Below are positions 50,427 through 59,435 of a stretch of DNA of 64,000 nucleotides, piece after piece. The position numbers and the translations under genes are program-made. The notes beneath the pieces were generated by a model. It did not search any database and was not told where the DNA came from. It saw only the letters and a program-made list of their open reading frames with translations. The DNA is from RGIG8775 sp045660295 (GTDB lineage: Bacteria; Bacillota; Clostridia; Oscillospirales; CAG-272), in the NCBI GenBank assembly GCA_045660295.1, contig JAZRDN010000030.1:1-64000 (forward strand), in the 5' to 3' direction. Position 1 is the stretch's first letter, and every line of letters starts with the position of its first letter.

Positions 50427-51302
50427 ATGACCGAAAAGAAAGCCTATGCGAAAATAAATCTTTTTCTTGATATAGAATCCCGCCGCACTGACGGCTATCA
50501 CAACATAAAGAGTATAATGCAGACCGTTGACTGGTATGACGTAATAAAGGTAGAGAAAACTCAAAGCGACGGAATTAAGATAACATCGGATGATAAAAGT
50601 ATTCCAACAGACTCGTCAAACATAGTTTACAGAGTCGCAAAAGCTTTTCTGTGTGAACTTGACTGTCATGACGGAATTGCCATAGATATTCAAAAAAACA
50701 TCCCTGTATCGGCAGGAATGGCAGGCGGAAGCGCTGACGGCGCGGCAACTCTTGAGGCACTCAACGAGCTTTTTGATTATCCTTTTTCTACTGAAGAGCT
50801 TATTGATATAGGCAAGAATATCGGTGCTGACATTCCTTTCTGCCTTGTTGGCGGCACAAAGATCATAAGCGGAATAGGCGAAATAATAGAACATTGTGCC
50901 GATATGCCCGAATGCTTCATAGTTTGCGCCAAGCAAGGCGATAGCGGCGTAGCTACTCCTCAGGCGTATAAAGATCTTGACGATAAGTACGACGGCTTCT
51001 GGGACTATAAATACAACAAGACAAAGCTCGACGCTATGGTTGCGGCTATTGAACGCAAAGATATAAAGGGAGTCTGCAAAAACGCATTTAATATTTTTGA
51101 GGAAGTAATAGAAAAAGAGCACATGTCGGTGAATAAGCTGAAAAACACAATGAAATCGGGCGATGCGGAGCTTACCATGATGAGCGGAAGCGGACCCTCT
51201 GTTTTTGGAATTTTTTACGACATCAAAAAAGCCGAAAAAACGCTAAGCGCACTTCTGAAAGGCGGCGCAAAAGCTAAAATTTGCAAACCGATAAGTAAAT
51301 AA
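50427..51302 (+). CDS. ispE: 4-diphosphocytidyl-2-C-methyl-D-erythritol kinase
   Basis: Phosphorylates CDP-ME in the MEP isoprenoid pathway (GHMP kinase family). The N-terminal AYAKINLFLDI with RRTDGYHNIKSIMQTV, the ATP-binding IPVSAGMAGGSADGAATL (about residues 91-108) and the C-terminal MSGSGPSVFGIF are all conserved. Length 291 residues is typical. AAAGGAG precedes the ATG. Confidence 0.96.
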   Translation: MTEKKAYAKINLFLDIESRRTDGYHNIKSIMQTVDWYDVIKVEKTQSDGIKITSDDKSIPTDSSNIVYRVAKAFLCELDCHDGIAIDIQKNIPVSAGMAGGSADGAATLEALNELFDYPFSTEELIDIGKNIGADIPFCLVGGTKIISGIGEIIEHCADMPECFIVCAKQGDSGVATPQAYKDLDDKYDGFWDYKYNKTKLDAMVAAIERKDIKGVCKNAFNIFEEVIEKEHMSVNKLKNTMKSGDAELTMMSGSGPSVFGIFYDIKKAEKTLSALLKGGAKAKICKPISK

Positions 51303-51322
51303 GGGGCGAATGCCCCTTATTT
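51297..51322. terminator. terminator after ispE
   Basis: AAATAAGGGGC (51297-51307), loop GAAT, GCCCCTTATTT (51312-51322). It overlaps the ispE stop codon and also faces the convergent lipoprotein gene. Confidence 0.85.
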
Positions 51323-51327
51323 GTTTC

Positions 51328-51798
51328 CTATTTTTTGATGGCTTCAAAAGCGGATTGAGATTCTTGCGGATCAATGATAGTATATATTAAATAATTTCCA
51401 AATCGCTCGGACCTTGCGCCCGTAAATTTTGGATATTCACTCACATCATAAATTATACCGTTTTCAAATTCTTTTTTTGCGGTACTTAAATAGCTATCAA
51501 TAATCGCCAAGCCCTTTTTAGCATCTTTAGCTGTCACAAATTTAAAAACGCCGAACTCATTAAAATTGGAACTTTCGTTACAGGTATATATTTTTCCTTC
51601 TTCAACGCCTACAAGCTCGCTGAAATAATTTTTAAGATAATATTCACTCACGTCGCAATATCCGAACTCTACAGGGGCATTTTCAATAATATCATTTACT
51701 ATTTCATCGGTTTCCAAAAAAGAATAATCTACACTCTCACCGGAGCAGGACACGAGAACCATACAGGCTAAAAAAACAATTATAAGCGTTTTTTTCAT
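51328..51798 (-). CDS. DUF4358-type lipoprotein
   Basis: A 156-residue predicted lipoprotein with signal peptide and lipobox LVSC (Cys18). The body (EFGYCDVSEYYLKNYFSEL, EFGVFKF and the helix AKDAKKGLAIIDSYLSTAKKEFE) resembles DUF4358 proteins, which in Clostridia often accompany SGNH hydrolases and O-acyltransferases of cell-surface polymers. It follows the SGNH gene by 2 nt, so the two are coupled. The molecular role is unknown. Confidence 0.8.
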   Translation of the reverse strand: MKKTLIIVFLACMVLVSCSGESVDYSFLETDEIVNDIIENAPVEFGYCDVSEYYLKNYFSELVGVEEGKIYTCNESSNFNEFGVFKFVTAKDAKKGLAIIDSYLSTAKKEFENGIIYDVSEYPKFTGARSERFGNYLIYTIIDPQESQSAFEAIKK

Positions 51799-51800
51799 AT

Positions 51801-52622
51801 TTATCCCCCGTAGCCGTGTGTTTTTATATAATCTATCACGGCTGTCAAGCCTAAGCGGTTAAGGTGTATTCCGTCGCCGCCGTTATCATATTCGGGAAGC
51901 AAATATCCCTCGTCGTTTTTTAACACTTCAGCAGTGTTCAGAAATTTAATGTCATATTCTTGGGCGATTTCATATATCCAGCCGTTACACTCATCAATGC
52001 GTCTTGGCGTATAAGCGTTTATCTGACAGCTTTGGGAAACGGGAAAAAGCGATTGCAAAATAATCTTTGTATTTCCATAGCTATCGTTTATGGAGTTGAG
52101 AAGCATTCGATAGCATTGCTTGAATTCATATTCGTTATAGTATGAAACGCCATTGTTAAGCCCCAAGGTTATTATCATATATTCGGGCTTTTTCTGCCCA
52201 ACCGCCTGTGCTACCGTAAGAGCTTCTCCCGTATCGGGGTAGTATATTTTGGCTTGCGCTATTGACGGAGACAGCGAAAGTGTACCTGCCGAAACCGTTT
52301 TTCCACCTGACATCATCGCGCCCGTCCACACTTGGCGTGTGTCAGTACCGCCCGACAGTACCCCATATCGCTGAAGCCCATAGGTAGTGGATTCTCCAAG
52401 GAAAATAATTTTATCAATATATTCCTGACCGTAATCCTCGGTCGCTCTCAGCATGTTTCCGTTGTCGTCAGCCAAAGCATCTACGCTTGGCGTGTCTGTT
52501 TCCTTGATATAATAATCCCCATTGTCAAAAAGCGGAAACATTATAAACAGAGCTACAAGCAGGGCAAACAGCGCTAACAAAACAAAAAAAGAAATAATAA
52601 AGGAATTTAGCTTCTTTTCCAT
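51801..52622 (-). CDS. membrane-anchored SGNH/GDSL hydrolase
   Basis: A 273-residue protein with one N-terminal transmembrane helix (about 8-30) and an extracellular SGNH esterase domain: nucleophile Ser78 in IIFLGESTT, TLGLNNG around residue 153, and the Asp-His pair in DGIHLNRLG near 252. It probably acts on O-acyl groups of cell-wall or exopolysaccharide. No MBOAT acyltransferase, the usual partner, is adjacent. The downstream DUF4358 lipoprotein is coupled. Confidence 0.85.
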   Translation of the reverse strand: MEKKLNSFIISFFVLLALFALLVALFIMFPLFDNGDYYIKETDTPSVDALADDNGNMLRATEDYGQEYIDKIIFLGESTTYGLQRYGVLSGGTDTRQVWTGAMMSGGKTVSAGTLSLSPSIAQAKIYYPDTGEALTVAQAVGQKKPEYMIITLGLNNGVSYYNEYEFKQCYRMLLNSINDSYGNTKIILQSLFPVSQSCQINAYTPRRIDECNGWIYEIAQEYDIKFLNTAEVLKNDEGYLLPEYDNGGDGIHLNRLGLTAVIDYIKTHGYGG

Positions 52623-52700
52623 ATCTCACCGTAATTCATTGGACTAAACATGCGGAAGCATATTCAACTTTATTATTTCTTTTTTGTTGTTACATATACT

Positions 52701-53117
52701 TTAGAATACGTTTTTGTATTCGGATTTTTTCTCGTTCTTACGTTTCTTCTTCGCCGTTGCAGCCATGTAAAAGCCAACGCAGACAGCATACAAAACAACG
52801 TAGAGCGAAAAAACTATCATCGCACTTCCCGAAGAAACCCCTGCGCCGTGAGGCAAATATATAAACAAAACCAACGCGAGAGTCACAAGCGTAAAATGAA
52901 CGAACAGCTTTATCACTCCGCTTAAATTTGTGTGTTTGACAACATTATTCGCAAACGAAATAACAAGCGCGAGAGGGAACATAAGGAATACCGACACAGG
53001 ATTCATACCCAAACCGCCATAAATGCAGATTACCAGCAAGGAATACAGAAGTATAATAGCCGAAAAAACATAACATGCAGAGAGCAATGCTCTTTTAAAC
53101 AATGTACTCAACGTCAT
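52701..53117 (-). CDS. small four-helix membrane protein
   Basis: A 138-residue protein with four hydrophobic helices (about 14-34, 40-60, 67-88, 97-120) and a Lys-rich C-terminal tail. The layout and the VHFTLVTLALVLF helix are reminiscent of DUF3021-type proteins, but I cannot assign it firmly. GAAAGG precedes the ATG and the gene has its own promoter. Confidence 0.7.
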   Translation of the reverse strand: MTLSTLFKRALLSACYVFSAIILLYSLLVICIYGGLGMNPVSVFLMFPLALVISFANNVVKHTNLSGVIKLFVHFTLVTLALVLFIYLPHGAGVSSGSAMIVFSLYVVLYAVCVGFYMAATAKKKRKNEKKSEYKNVF

Positions 53118-53151
53118 TATAAAACACCTTTCAAAAACGATTTACCTGTAC

Positions 53152-53180
53152 ATTTTATCATAAAAACGCATTTATTTCAA
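53152..53180 (-). promoter_or_regulatory. promoter of the four-helix membrane protein
   Basis: On the minus strand TTGAAA (53180-53175), 17 bp and extended -10 TGATAAAAT (53160-53152). Confidence 0.75.
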
Positions 53181-53255
53181 GTGGCTGGAGAAAATATTCA
53201 TCTTTTTTCCCCGAAAATGTTAAAAATTTTCAACTTACAAAAATTTAGCAAACCA

Positions 53256-53284
53256 TTGACAAGCGATAAGAGCGATGATATAAT
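53256..53284 (+). promoter_or_regulatory. consensus promoter of the TerB/ATPase/helicase operon
   Basis: TTGACA (53256-53261), 17 bp and extended -10 TGATATAAT (53276-53284); a full-consensus promoter 38 bp before the first gene. Confidence 0.9.
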
Positions 53285-53322
53285 AGAAAGATAAGAAGAA
53301 TGATAATGAGAGGGGGATTTTT

Positions 53323-54930
53323 ATGAAAAACAAGAACGATCTTGACACTTTTTGGGATTTGAGTGAACTTATACCGCCCCAAAAAGAAAATAAAAATCCT
53401 GTTCGAAAATCTATTTCAACTGTTGAAATGGTTGTCTCAGAACAACAAGAAAAAAGCACATCGGAAAACATAATAAGCCCTCAAATATTAAGTCGAGGAC
53501 AAAAACGCGAATTGCCGCCTACCGTGGAATATGAAGGATTTTCTCATTTCATAAAAAAGGTCAAAATTCTCAATTGGAAAAGCGACTGTATATATTATGA
53601 TCTTTTTGGTCGCCACGCGCTTTACTACAAAAAGCTCAAGCCTCACAAATGTGAGCCGGTACATTTCTTCTCCTACATGCCACAATATTCTCAAATGAAC
53701 CAAAAACAGATGGATTGGTACGTTTGGTGGAGAGAACAGGTAAACAACGGTATATATCCCGATACCGACCATCCGTATATACTTCTCTATGTCTTTGAGC
53801 TTATAAATCTGAGCACCGAGGAAAGTGCCGCAAGAGACCTTGATATCTTAATAAATCTCTGGGCGAACTATCATGAAATTTATCCTCAGCTCAATCAAAC
53901 ACTCGGAGAATGGATTTGTGATTTTTCTTTGATTTATAAAATACCTATCCGGTTTCCCGACAAGCGTTTGACCCATGAGATGATAAGCCGTGTTACCATA
54001 CCGGAAATATTTTACTCTTTTGATTTTTCCGACACCGGGTTACTGGCTAAATTTTTATTATCCTACTGTAATTCATACAACTACCGAAGGAGCAAATTTT
54101 ACGATAACACAACCGCTCCGTTATACGAGAAACATATATTAGCCGCTTTCGAAGCGGTTATGAAAAAAATCGAACTCGGCTCAAAAATCTTTACCGAATC
54201 TGTAAAAAGCAGCTCAAAAATCGCTTTTATGGGAGCGCTTTGTTCGTCGCCCAAGACTAAAAAGAGGATAGAAATAAGCTATGCTTCTATTGCTCTTGAA
54301 ACCGATCTTCGCGTGTATATTTCCGATATTATCAAATATTCCGAAAACAGAATAAGGAATGTTGTCGGAATTCGTTCGAGACTTAACGTAAAGCACATGG
54401 ACAACGAGGCAAAATCTATCTTGGACAACTATTTTTCATCAGTTTTCGGCAAAAGCTCCGAAAGCACGTTAGTTCCCGAATACGAAAAGCTTTACGATTC
54501 AAAAGCCGAGCCGTTTTCAATCGAAACCGCAAAAACGATAGAACAACGCTCATGGGATGTCACGCAAAAGTTGGTCGAGGCATTTGAGGAATACGTGGAG
54601 ACAGAAGAAATACCGGAGGAGGTTTCCTCGGTGTCGATCAGTGCTACGTTGCCCGCAGATAATGCCACGCAAACAGCGACCGAAAGCGCGTCTGACGGAG
54701 CTTCAAGCTTTTACAAGGCGATTTCCAAATATTCCGAATTGTTTGAGCTTATAAAAAACGAAAAATATCCTGAGCAGATCAACTATATCAAATCAAACAA
54801 GCTTATATTTGAAGCCGTTGCGGATGAAATAAACGAGGCGGCCGCCGAGATATTCGGAGATATCCTGATTGAGGAATCGGATATCGGATACAAAATAATT
54901 GACGATTACAAAGATATTATTATGGAATAA
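53323..54930 (+). CDS. TerB-N/TerB-C domain protein (SngA-like)
   Basis: A 535-residue protein. After a low-complexity N-terminus, residues about 65-290 form a TerB-N domain, with the diagnostic DWYVWWREQVNNGIYPD followed by PYILLYVFELIN (about 131-162). The middle (about 300-385) is helical without the acidic metal site of a classical TerB domain. An acidic linker leads to a TerB-C domain (about 465-535, INEAAAEIFGDILIEE). TerB-N/TerB-C proteins are linked to stress and anti-phage systems with helicases and ATPases. It starts the three-gene operon; GAGAGGGGG precedes the ATG. Confidence 0.85.
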   Translation: MKNKNDLDTFWDLSELIPPQKENKNPVRKSISTVEMVVSEQQEKSTSENIISPQILSRGQKRELPPTVEYEGFSHFIKKVKILNWKSDCIYYDLFGRHALYYKKLKPHKCEPVHFFSYMPQYSQMNQKQMDWYVWWREQVNNGIYPDTDHPYILLYVFELINLSTEESAARDLDILINLWANYHEIYPQLNQTLGEWICDFSLIYKIPIRFPDKRLTHEMISRVTIPEIFYSFDFSDTGLLAKFLLSYCNSYNYRRSKFYDNTTAPLYEKHILAAFEAVMKKIELGSKIFTESVKSSSKIAFMGALCSSPKTKKRIEISYASIALETDLRVYISDIIKYSENRIRNVVGIRSRLNVKHMDNEAKSILDNYFSSVFGKSSESTLVPEYEKLYDSKAEPFSIETAKTIEQRSWDVTQKLVEAFEEYVETEEIPEEVSSVSISATLPADNATQTATESASDGASSFYKAISKYSELFELIKNEKYPEQINYIKSNKLIFEAVADEINEAAAEIFGDILIEESDIGYKIIDDYKDIIME

Positions 54931-54940
54931 GGAAAAAATT

Positions 54941-56281
54941 ATGGAAAACAAAACTTCGCAAACAGTTCCAAGAAGAATACTGTCATCTCTTATAACCTCG
55001 GTTTCTGCAGGCGTTGTTCCGCGTTCGGGAGCGCCTTATATGGCTATAGGAAGAAACGACGAAATCTCCGCATTGCTTGACGATCTTGAAAAAATAAGCG
55101 TGGGCGAGGGAAGAATGCGTTTCATAATAGGTAGATATGGAAGCGGAAAGAGCTTTCTTATCCAGCTCGTACGAGGATACGCTCTTGAAAAGAATTTCAT
55201 TACGTCGGACGCCGATCTTTCTCCCGAGCGAAGACTTTACGGTACTAACGGAAGCGGTCTTGCCACGTACAGGGAGCTTATCAAAAACATGGCGTCCAAG
55301 TCCTCGCCTGATGGGGGCGCACTTTCAAAAATCATATCAAAATGGATCGCAGGGCTTCGCGCCGAGCTTCTTGACAGCGGTATAAACGAGGACTCCCCCC
55401 TTTTTATGACCGAACTTCACCGCGCGGTGTCGTTAGCGATGAGGGATATTGAATTTCTTGTCGGCGGCTTTGACTTTTCCAAAACGGTAACCGAATTTTA
55501 TCGCGCCTACATGGAAGGGGATGACGAAAAGCAAAGCGCTTGTCTGCGCTGGCTAAGAGGAGAGTTCAGTACAAAGACTGAGGCTAAGCAGGCTCTCGGA
55601 TATAACGTATCAACTATCGTAAACGATGACAACTGGTACGATTATATCAAGCTTTGGGCGGCGCTCGTCCGAAAAATGGGTTACAGAGGTCTTGTGATTT
55701 TCATAGACGAGTGTGTAAATCTTTACAAGATACCCAACCGAGTAAGCCGCGAAAACAACTACGAAAAGATTCTTTCCATGTTCAACGATACCTTGCAGGG
55801 GCACGCCGAGGGTTTGGCTATCGTGTTTGGCGGAACTCCTCAGTTTCTTGACGACACAAGGCGCGGGCTTTTCAGCTACGAGGCTCTCAGAAGCCGTCTC
55901 TGTGACAGCAAGTATGAGATTGCGGGAGTTAAAAACCTAAACAATCCTATAATCAGACTTGTTCGTTTGAGCGACAATGAGCTTTTCGCGCTTCTCAAAC
56001 GAATAACAGATTTGTTTTATCAGTATTATTCCTGCGAACTCAATATCACAGACGAAAATATAGCCGATTTTCTTAAAATAAATATGCAAAAAGCAGGCGC
56101 TGACTCTATGGTGACTCCTCGTGAAATGATAAGAGACTACATGACTGTGCTTAATATTTTGCTTCAAAACCCGAGTGTTAATTTTGATACTATCGTCAAA
56201 TCCCAGAACAACGATAGTACCGAGCAGGAAAAGACAAAATCACAAATAAAAACAATTTCCGCAGACGATATAATTTTTTAG
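54941..56281 (+). CDS. BrxD-like ATP-binding protein (DUF2791; SngB-like)
   Basis: An AAA/STAND-type ATPase of 446 residues matching the BrxD/DUF2791 family found with Lhr-like helicases in BREX type 2 (Pgl) loci. Walker A is GRYGSGKS (64-71) and Walker B is LVIFIDECVN (Asp256, Glu257); GGTPQFLDDTRRGLFSYEALRSRL is typical of the family sensor region. The start at 54941 (ATG after AAGG) is chosen; an in-frame start 42 nt earlier lies within the TerB gene. The helicase follows 10 nt after the stop. Confidence 0.9.
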   Translation: MENKTSQTVPRRILSSLITSVSAGVVPRSGAPYMAIGRNDEISALLDDLEKISVGEGRMRFIIGRYGSGKSFLIQLVRGYALEKNFITSDADLSPERRLYGTNGSGLATYRELIKNMASKSSPDGGALSKIISKWIAGLRAELLDSGINEDSPLFMTELHRAVSLAMRDIEFLVGGFDFSKTVTEFYRAYMEGDDEKQSACLRWLRGEFSTKTEAKQALGYNVSTIVNDDNWYDYIKLWAALVRKMGYRGLVIFIDECVNLYKIPNRVSRENNYEKILSMFNDTLQGHAEGLAIVFGGTPQFLDDTRRGLFSYEALRSRLCDSKYEIAGVKNLNNPIIRLVRLSDNELFALLKRITDLFYQYYSCELNITDENIADFLKINMQKAGADSMVTPREMIRDYMTVLNILLQNPSVNFDTIVKSQNNDSTEQEKTKSQIKTISADDIIF

Positions 56282-56291
56282 GGGATAAACG

Positions 56292-58520
56292 ATGAATAAA
56301 GCCGAGCAACTTTTTGAAAGATTTCCCGACTATATAAAAAATTTCATATACGAAAACTCATGGACTGCATTGCGTGACGTTCAAATAGCGGCGGCAGAAT
56401 CTATTTTTGAAAGCGAAAACAATCTGCTTTTGTCATCTTCGACTGCCAGCGGAAAAACCGAAGCAGCGTTTTTTCCAATACTCACAACTCTTTGCGAAGA
56501 TCCGTCAAGTAGTATTGCGGTAATCTATATCGCCCCCATAAAAAGCCTTATAAACGACCAGTTTGAAAGGCTTGATCTATTACTTGAGGAAAGCGAAATC
56601 CCCGTGTTTCATTGGCACGGAGACGTTTCGCCCGCTCACAAGCGCAAACTACTCCAAGACCCACGCGGAATACTTCAAATCACCCCCGAATCCCTGGAGT
56701 CAATGCTTATCAACCGTTCTAACGATATCGTAAGGCTTTTCCATGACTTACGGTATATCGTAATTGACGAGATACACACGCTTATCGGAAGCGATCGCGG
56801 GAACCAGGTAATATGCCAGCTTCAGCGAATCTCAAGACTCATCGGTCATTCGCCGCGCAGAATCGGTTTGTCCGCAACCATAGGCGATACGGAGGCGGTA
56901 GGGAAGTGGCTTTCCTTGGGAAGCGGACGGGGAATTGATATCCCGATAATTCCGCAAACCAAATTGACGTGGCGTTTGGGGCTTGAGCATTTCTTTATAC
57001 AAAACAAAAGCTTTTCTCAATCCTCGCCGGAGTTAACTCGCTCCACGGAAAATACAGCGACATTTGATGCGGGATTTGAGTATATGTATGACTGTGTAAA
57101 CCATAAGAAGGCACTTGTTTTCTCAAATTCGAGAGAAGAAACCGAATATGTCACCGCTACCTTTCGCCAGATTGCCAAGGCGCGCCGCGATGCCGATATT
57201 TTTCTTATTCATCACGGCAATCTTTCAGCAAGTCTGCGTGAGGAAGCCGAGGCGAAAATGAAAGAAGAACTTCCCGCCGTCACCTGTGCTACCGTAACGA
57301 TGGAGCTGGGAATTGACATCGGAAAGCTCGAGCGAATACTCCAATACAACTCTCCTCATAGCGTTTCAGCGTTTCTTCAACGTCTCGGACGCTCGGGGCG
57401 GCGTGGAACCCCACCCGAGATGATGATGGTGTTTCGCGAGGACGAACCTCTGCCTAACGCTCCCTTGCCTCAGCTTATTCCATGGGAGCTTATACGCGCC
57501 ATTGCCGTAATTCAGTTATATATTGAGGAACGATTTATCGAGCCGCCCATAGTCAAAAAAATGCCTATAAGTCTTTTGTTCCACCAGACGTTAAGCATTC
57601 TCTCCTCCGGCGGAGAGCGAACGCCCAAGGAGCTTGCGGAGATGATTCTCGCCTTGCCGCCGTTTGCAAATATCGAAAAAGAGGACTACCGCGAGTTGCT
57701 TGTCTCTATGATAAACAATGAATTTCTCGAATTCACCGACGAAGGCGGTCTTATAGTGGGTATGGAAGGCGAAAAGATAATAAACAGCTTCAAATTCTAT
57801 GCGGTTTTCAAAGATAGCGAGGACTTTACAGTTCGCTGCGCGTCTGATGAAATCGGAACCATAACCACTCCGCCACCCGTTGGCGACAGGTTGGCTCTCG
57901 CGGGCAGAGTTTGGGAGGTTGAGGAACTTGATACCTCACGCCGACTGGTATACGTACATCAAGTGGATGGAAAAATGGAAGTCTCTTGGCCCGGTGATTA
58001 CGGTGAGATACACACGAAAATTCTTGAAAGAATGAAACGCGTGCTCGAGGAAGATACTGTTTATCCTTATCTCAAGGAAAACGCGCGTCACCGTCTCGAC
58101 GTTGCGAGAACTCTCGTCAAAAACACAAAAATCAAAGACAGAAATCTTGTAAGCCTGGGCGGATATACAAAATGTTTATTCCCATGGCTTGGCACAAAAT
58201 CATTCCGCACACTGGTGAGATATTTGAAATTCAAAGCACAGGAGCTTGGAATAAGCAATATTTCCTATGACGGCTGTAATTATATTACCTTCCGTTTGGA
58301 TAAGTGTGATGAAAAGACATTTTGCAGACTTTTGATGCAGGATATCGAAAGCCGAGGAATTAATTGTAGAAATTTAGTAGGAAGCGGCGAAACGCCTATA
58401 ACAGACAAATACGACATTTATATTCCTACAAATCTGCTTCAAAAGGCATACGCCACCGACAAGCTGGATGAAAAAGAAGTAATCGAACGAATAAAAGCAT
58501 TATATAACCAATTTAATTAA
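56292..58520 (+). CDS. Lhr-like superfamily II helicase (BrxHI/SngC-like)
   Basis: A 742-residue DExH helicase. Walker A is SSTASGKTE (about 49-57), motif II is DEIH (159-162), SATIGD is motif III, and motif VI is QRLGRSGRRG near residue 363. The extended C-terminal winged-helix and Lhr-core-like regions follow. It resembles BrxHI, the Lhr-type helicase of type 2 BREX, and pairs with the upstream BrxD-like ATPase as in those systems. AGGGG precedes the ATG; a terminator follows the stop. Confidence 0.92.
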   Translation: MNKAEQLFERFPDYIKNFIYENSWTALRDVQIAAAESIFESENNLLLSSSTASGKTEAAFFPILTTLCEDPSSSIAVIYIAPIKSLINDQFERLDLLLEESEIPVFHWHGDVSPAHKRKLLQDPRGILQITPESLESMLINRSNDIVRLFHDLRYIVIDEIHTLIGSDRGNQVICQLQRISRLIGHSPRRIGLSATIGDTEAVGKWLSLGSGRGIDIPIIPQTKLTWRLGLEHFFIQNKSFSQSSPELTRSTENTATFDAGFEYMYDCVNHKKALVFSNSREETEYVTATFRQIAKARRDADIFLIHHGNLSASLREEAEAKMKEELPAVTCATVTMELGIDIGKLERILQYNSPHSVSAFLQRLGRSGRRGTPPEMMMVFREDEPLPNAPLPQLIPWELIRAIAVIQLYIEERFIEPPIVKKMPISLLFHQTLSILSSGGERTPKELAEMILALPPFANIEKEDYRELLVSMINNEFLEFTDEGGLIVGMEGEKIINSFKFYAVFKDSEDFTVRCASDEIGTITTPPPVGDRLALAGRVWEVEELDTSRRLVYVHQVDGKMEVSWPGDYGEIHTKILERMKRVLEEDTVYPYLKENARHRLDVARTLVKNTKIKDRNLVSLGGYTKCLFPWLGTKSFRTLVRYLKFKAQELGISNISYDGCNYITFRLDKCDEKTFCRLLMQDIESRGINCRNLVGSGETPITDKYDIYIPTNLLQKAYATDKLDEKEVIERIKALYNQFN

Positions 58521-58524
58521 AATT

Positions 58525-58554
58525 ATGGAGTTGTGTAAAAGCAACTCCATTTTC
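58525..58554 (+). terminator. terminator of the TerB/ATPase/helicase operon
   Basis: ATGGAGTTG (58525-58533), loop of 8, CAACTCCAT (58542-58550) and TTTT. Confidence 0.8.
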
Positions 58555-58628
58555 GTTATAAAATACCTTGTTTTGATTTTAAATATCTATAAAAAATAAT
58601 AATGAAATCAAAACACAGAGGTTACACA

Positions 58629-59399
58629 ATGAACAAAATGCTTAAATTTGTGCTATGTATTTTGCTGACATTTGGCTTTTGGACTTTAGCGACTTCCGCT
58701 GAATCGAGCGGAACCTTCAGTTGGTACTGTAAAAGGAACACCGAACACCGTCAACCCGAAATTGACAGCGAAATGCGTTTTATAGAGGACTATAATGGAT
58801 ATTATGTAGACAAAAAATGCGTAGAAAATAACGAAAAGGTAGTTTATCTTACGTTTGACGTTGGTTATGAAAACGGAAACGTTGAAAAAATCATGGACAT
58901 TCTTCGTGATGAGAAAATAAACGGCAGCTTCTTTATCCTTGAGAACGTTTTATTAAAAAACACTGATTTGGTTAAACGAATGGTGAATGAGGGCGACCTT
59001 GTGTGCAATCACACCGCGAATCATAATGATATAAGCGAAATGAGCCTTGAGGAGCTGAAAATCGAGCTTGAGACAATGGAAAAACTATTTAAAGAAAAGA
59101 TTGGCAGAGAAATGCCAAAATATTTTAGACCGCCGGAAGGCAAATTTTCGCTTGACAGTATGAAATATGCTTCGGAGTTAGGATACAAAACTGTATTCTG
59201 GAGCTTTGCGTACGCCGATTGGGATAACAACAATCAAATGTCTTATGAAAAAGCCATGGAAAAGGTAATGTCAAACACCCACAACGGCGCAATAATGCTT
59301 TTTCACCCAACCTCCGAAACCAACGTAAAAATTCTTCCAAATGTTATAAAAGCGCTCAAAAAGCAAGGATATCGCTTTAAAACTCTTGAACACCTGTAA
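58629..59399 (+). CDS. pdaA: delta-lactam-biosynthetic polysaccharide deacetylase (PdaA-like)
   Basis: A secreted NodB-type deacetylase that de-N-acetylates muramic acid on the way to muramic delta-lactam of spore cortex. The signal peptide covers about residues 1-22. The N-terminal extension FSWYCKRNTEHRQP is PdaA-specific. NodB motifs are TFDVGYENG, NHTANHNDIS and RPPEGKFS. The start at 58629 is 7 nt after AGAGG; a longer in-frame start at 58602 has no such site. Length is 256 residues. It implies that the host sporulates. Confidence 0.92.
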   Translation: MNKMLKFVLCILLTFGFWTLATSAESSGTFSWYCKRNTEHRQPEIDSEMRFIEDYNGYYVDKKCVENNEKVVYLTFDVGYENGNVEKIMDILRDEKINGSFFILENVLLKNTDLVKRMVNEGDLVCNHTANHNDISEMSLEELKIELETMEKLFKEKIGREMPKYFRPPEGKFSLDSMKYASELGYKTVFWSFAYADWDNNNQMSYEKAMEKVMSNTHNGAIMLFHPTSETNVKILPNVIKALKKQGYRFKTLEHL

Positions 59400-59406
59400 A
59401 ACAGAT

Positions 59407-59432
59407 AACCTCCCGCGAAAAAGCGGGAGGTT
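59407..59432. terminator. bidirectional terminator between pdaA and the DUF624 gene
   Basis: AACCTCCCGC (59407-59416), a 6-nt A-rich loop and GCGGGAGGTT (59423-59432). Confidence 0.85.
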
Positions 59433-59435
59433 GAT

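Noticed and set aside
53323..54930. Tellurite resistance operon from the TerB similarity.
   Set aside because: There are no TerA, TerC, TerD, TerE or TerZ genes; the helicase and ATPase partners point elsewhere.
53256..58554. Full BREX or Pgl system.
   Set aside because: Only BrxD-like and BrxHI-like genes are present; no PglX methylase, PglZ, PglY/BrxC or BrxL is encoded on either side.
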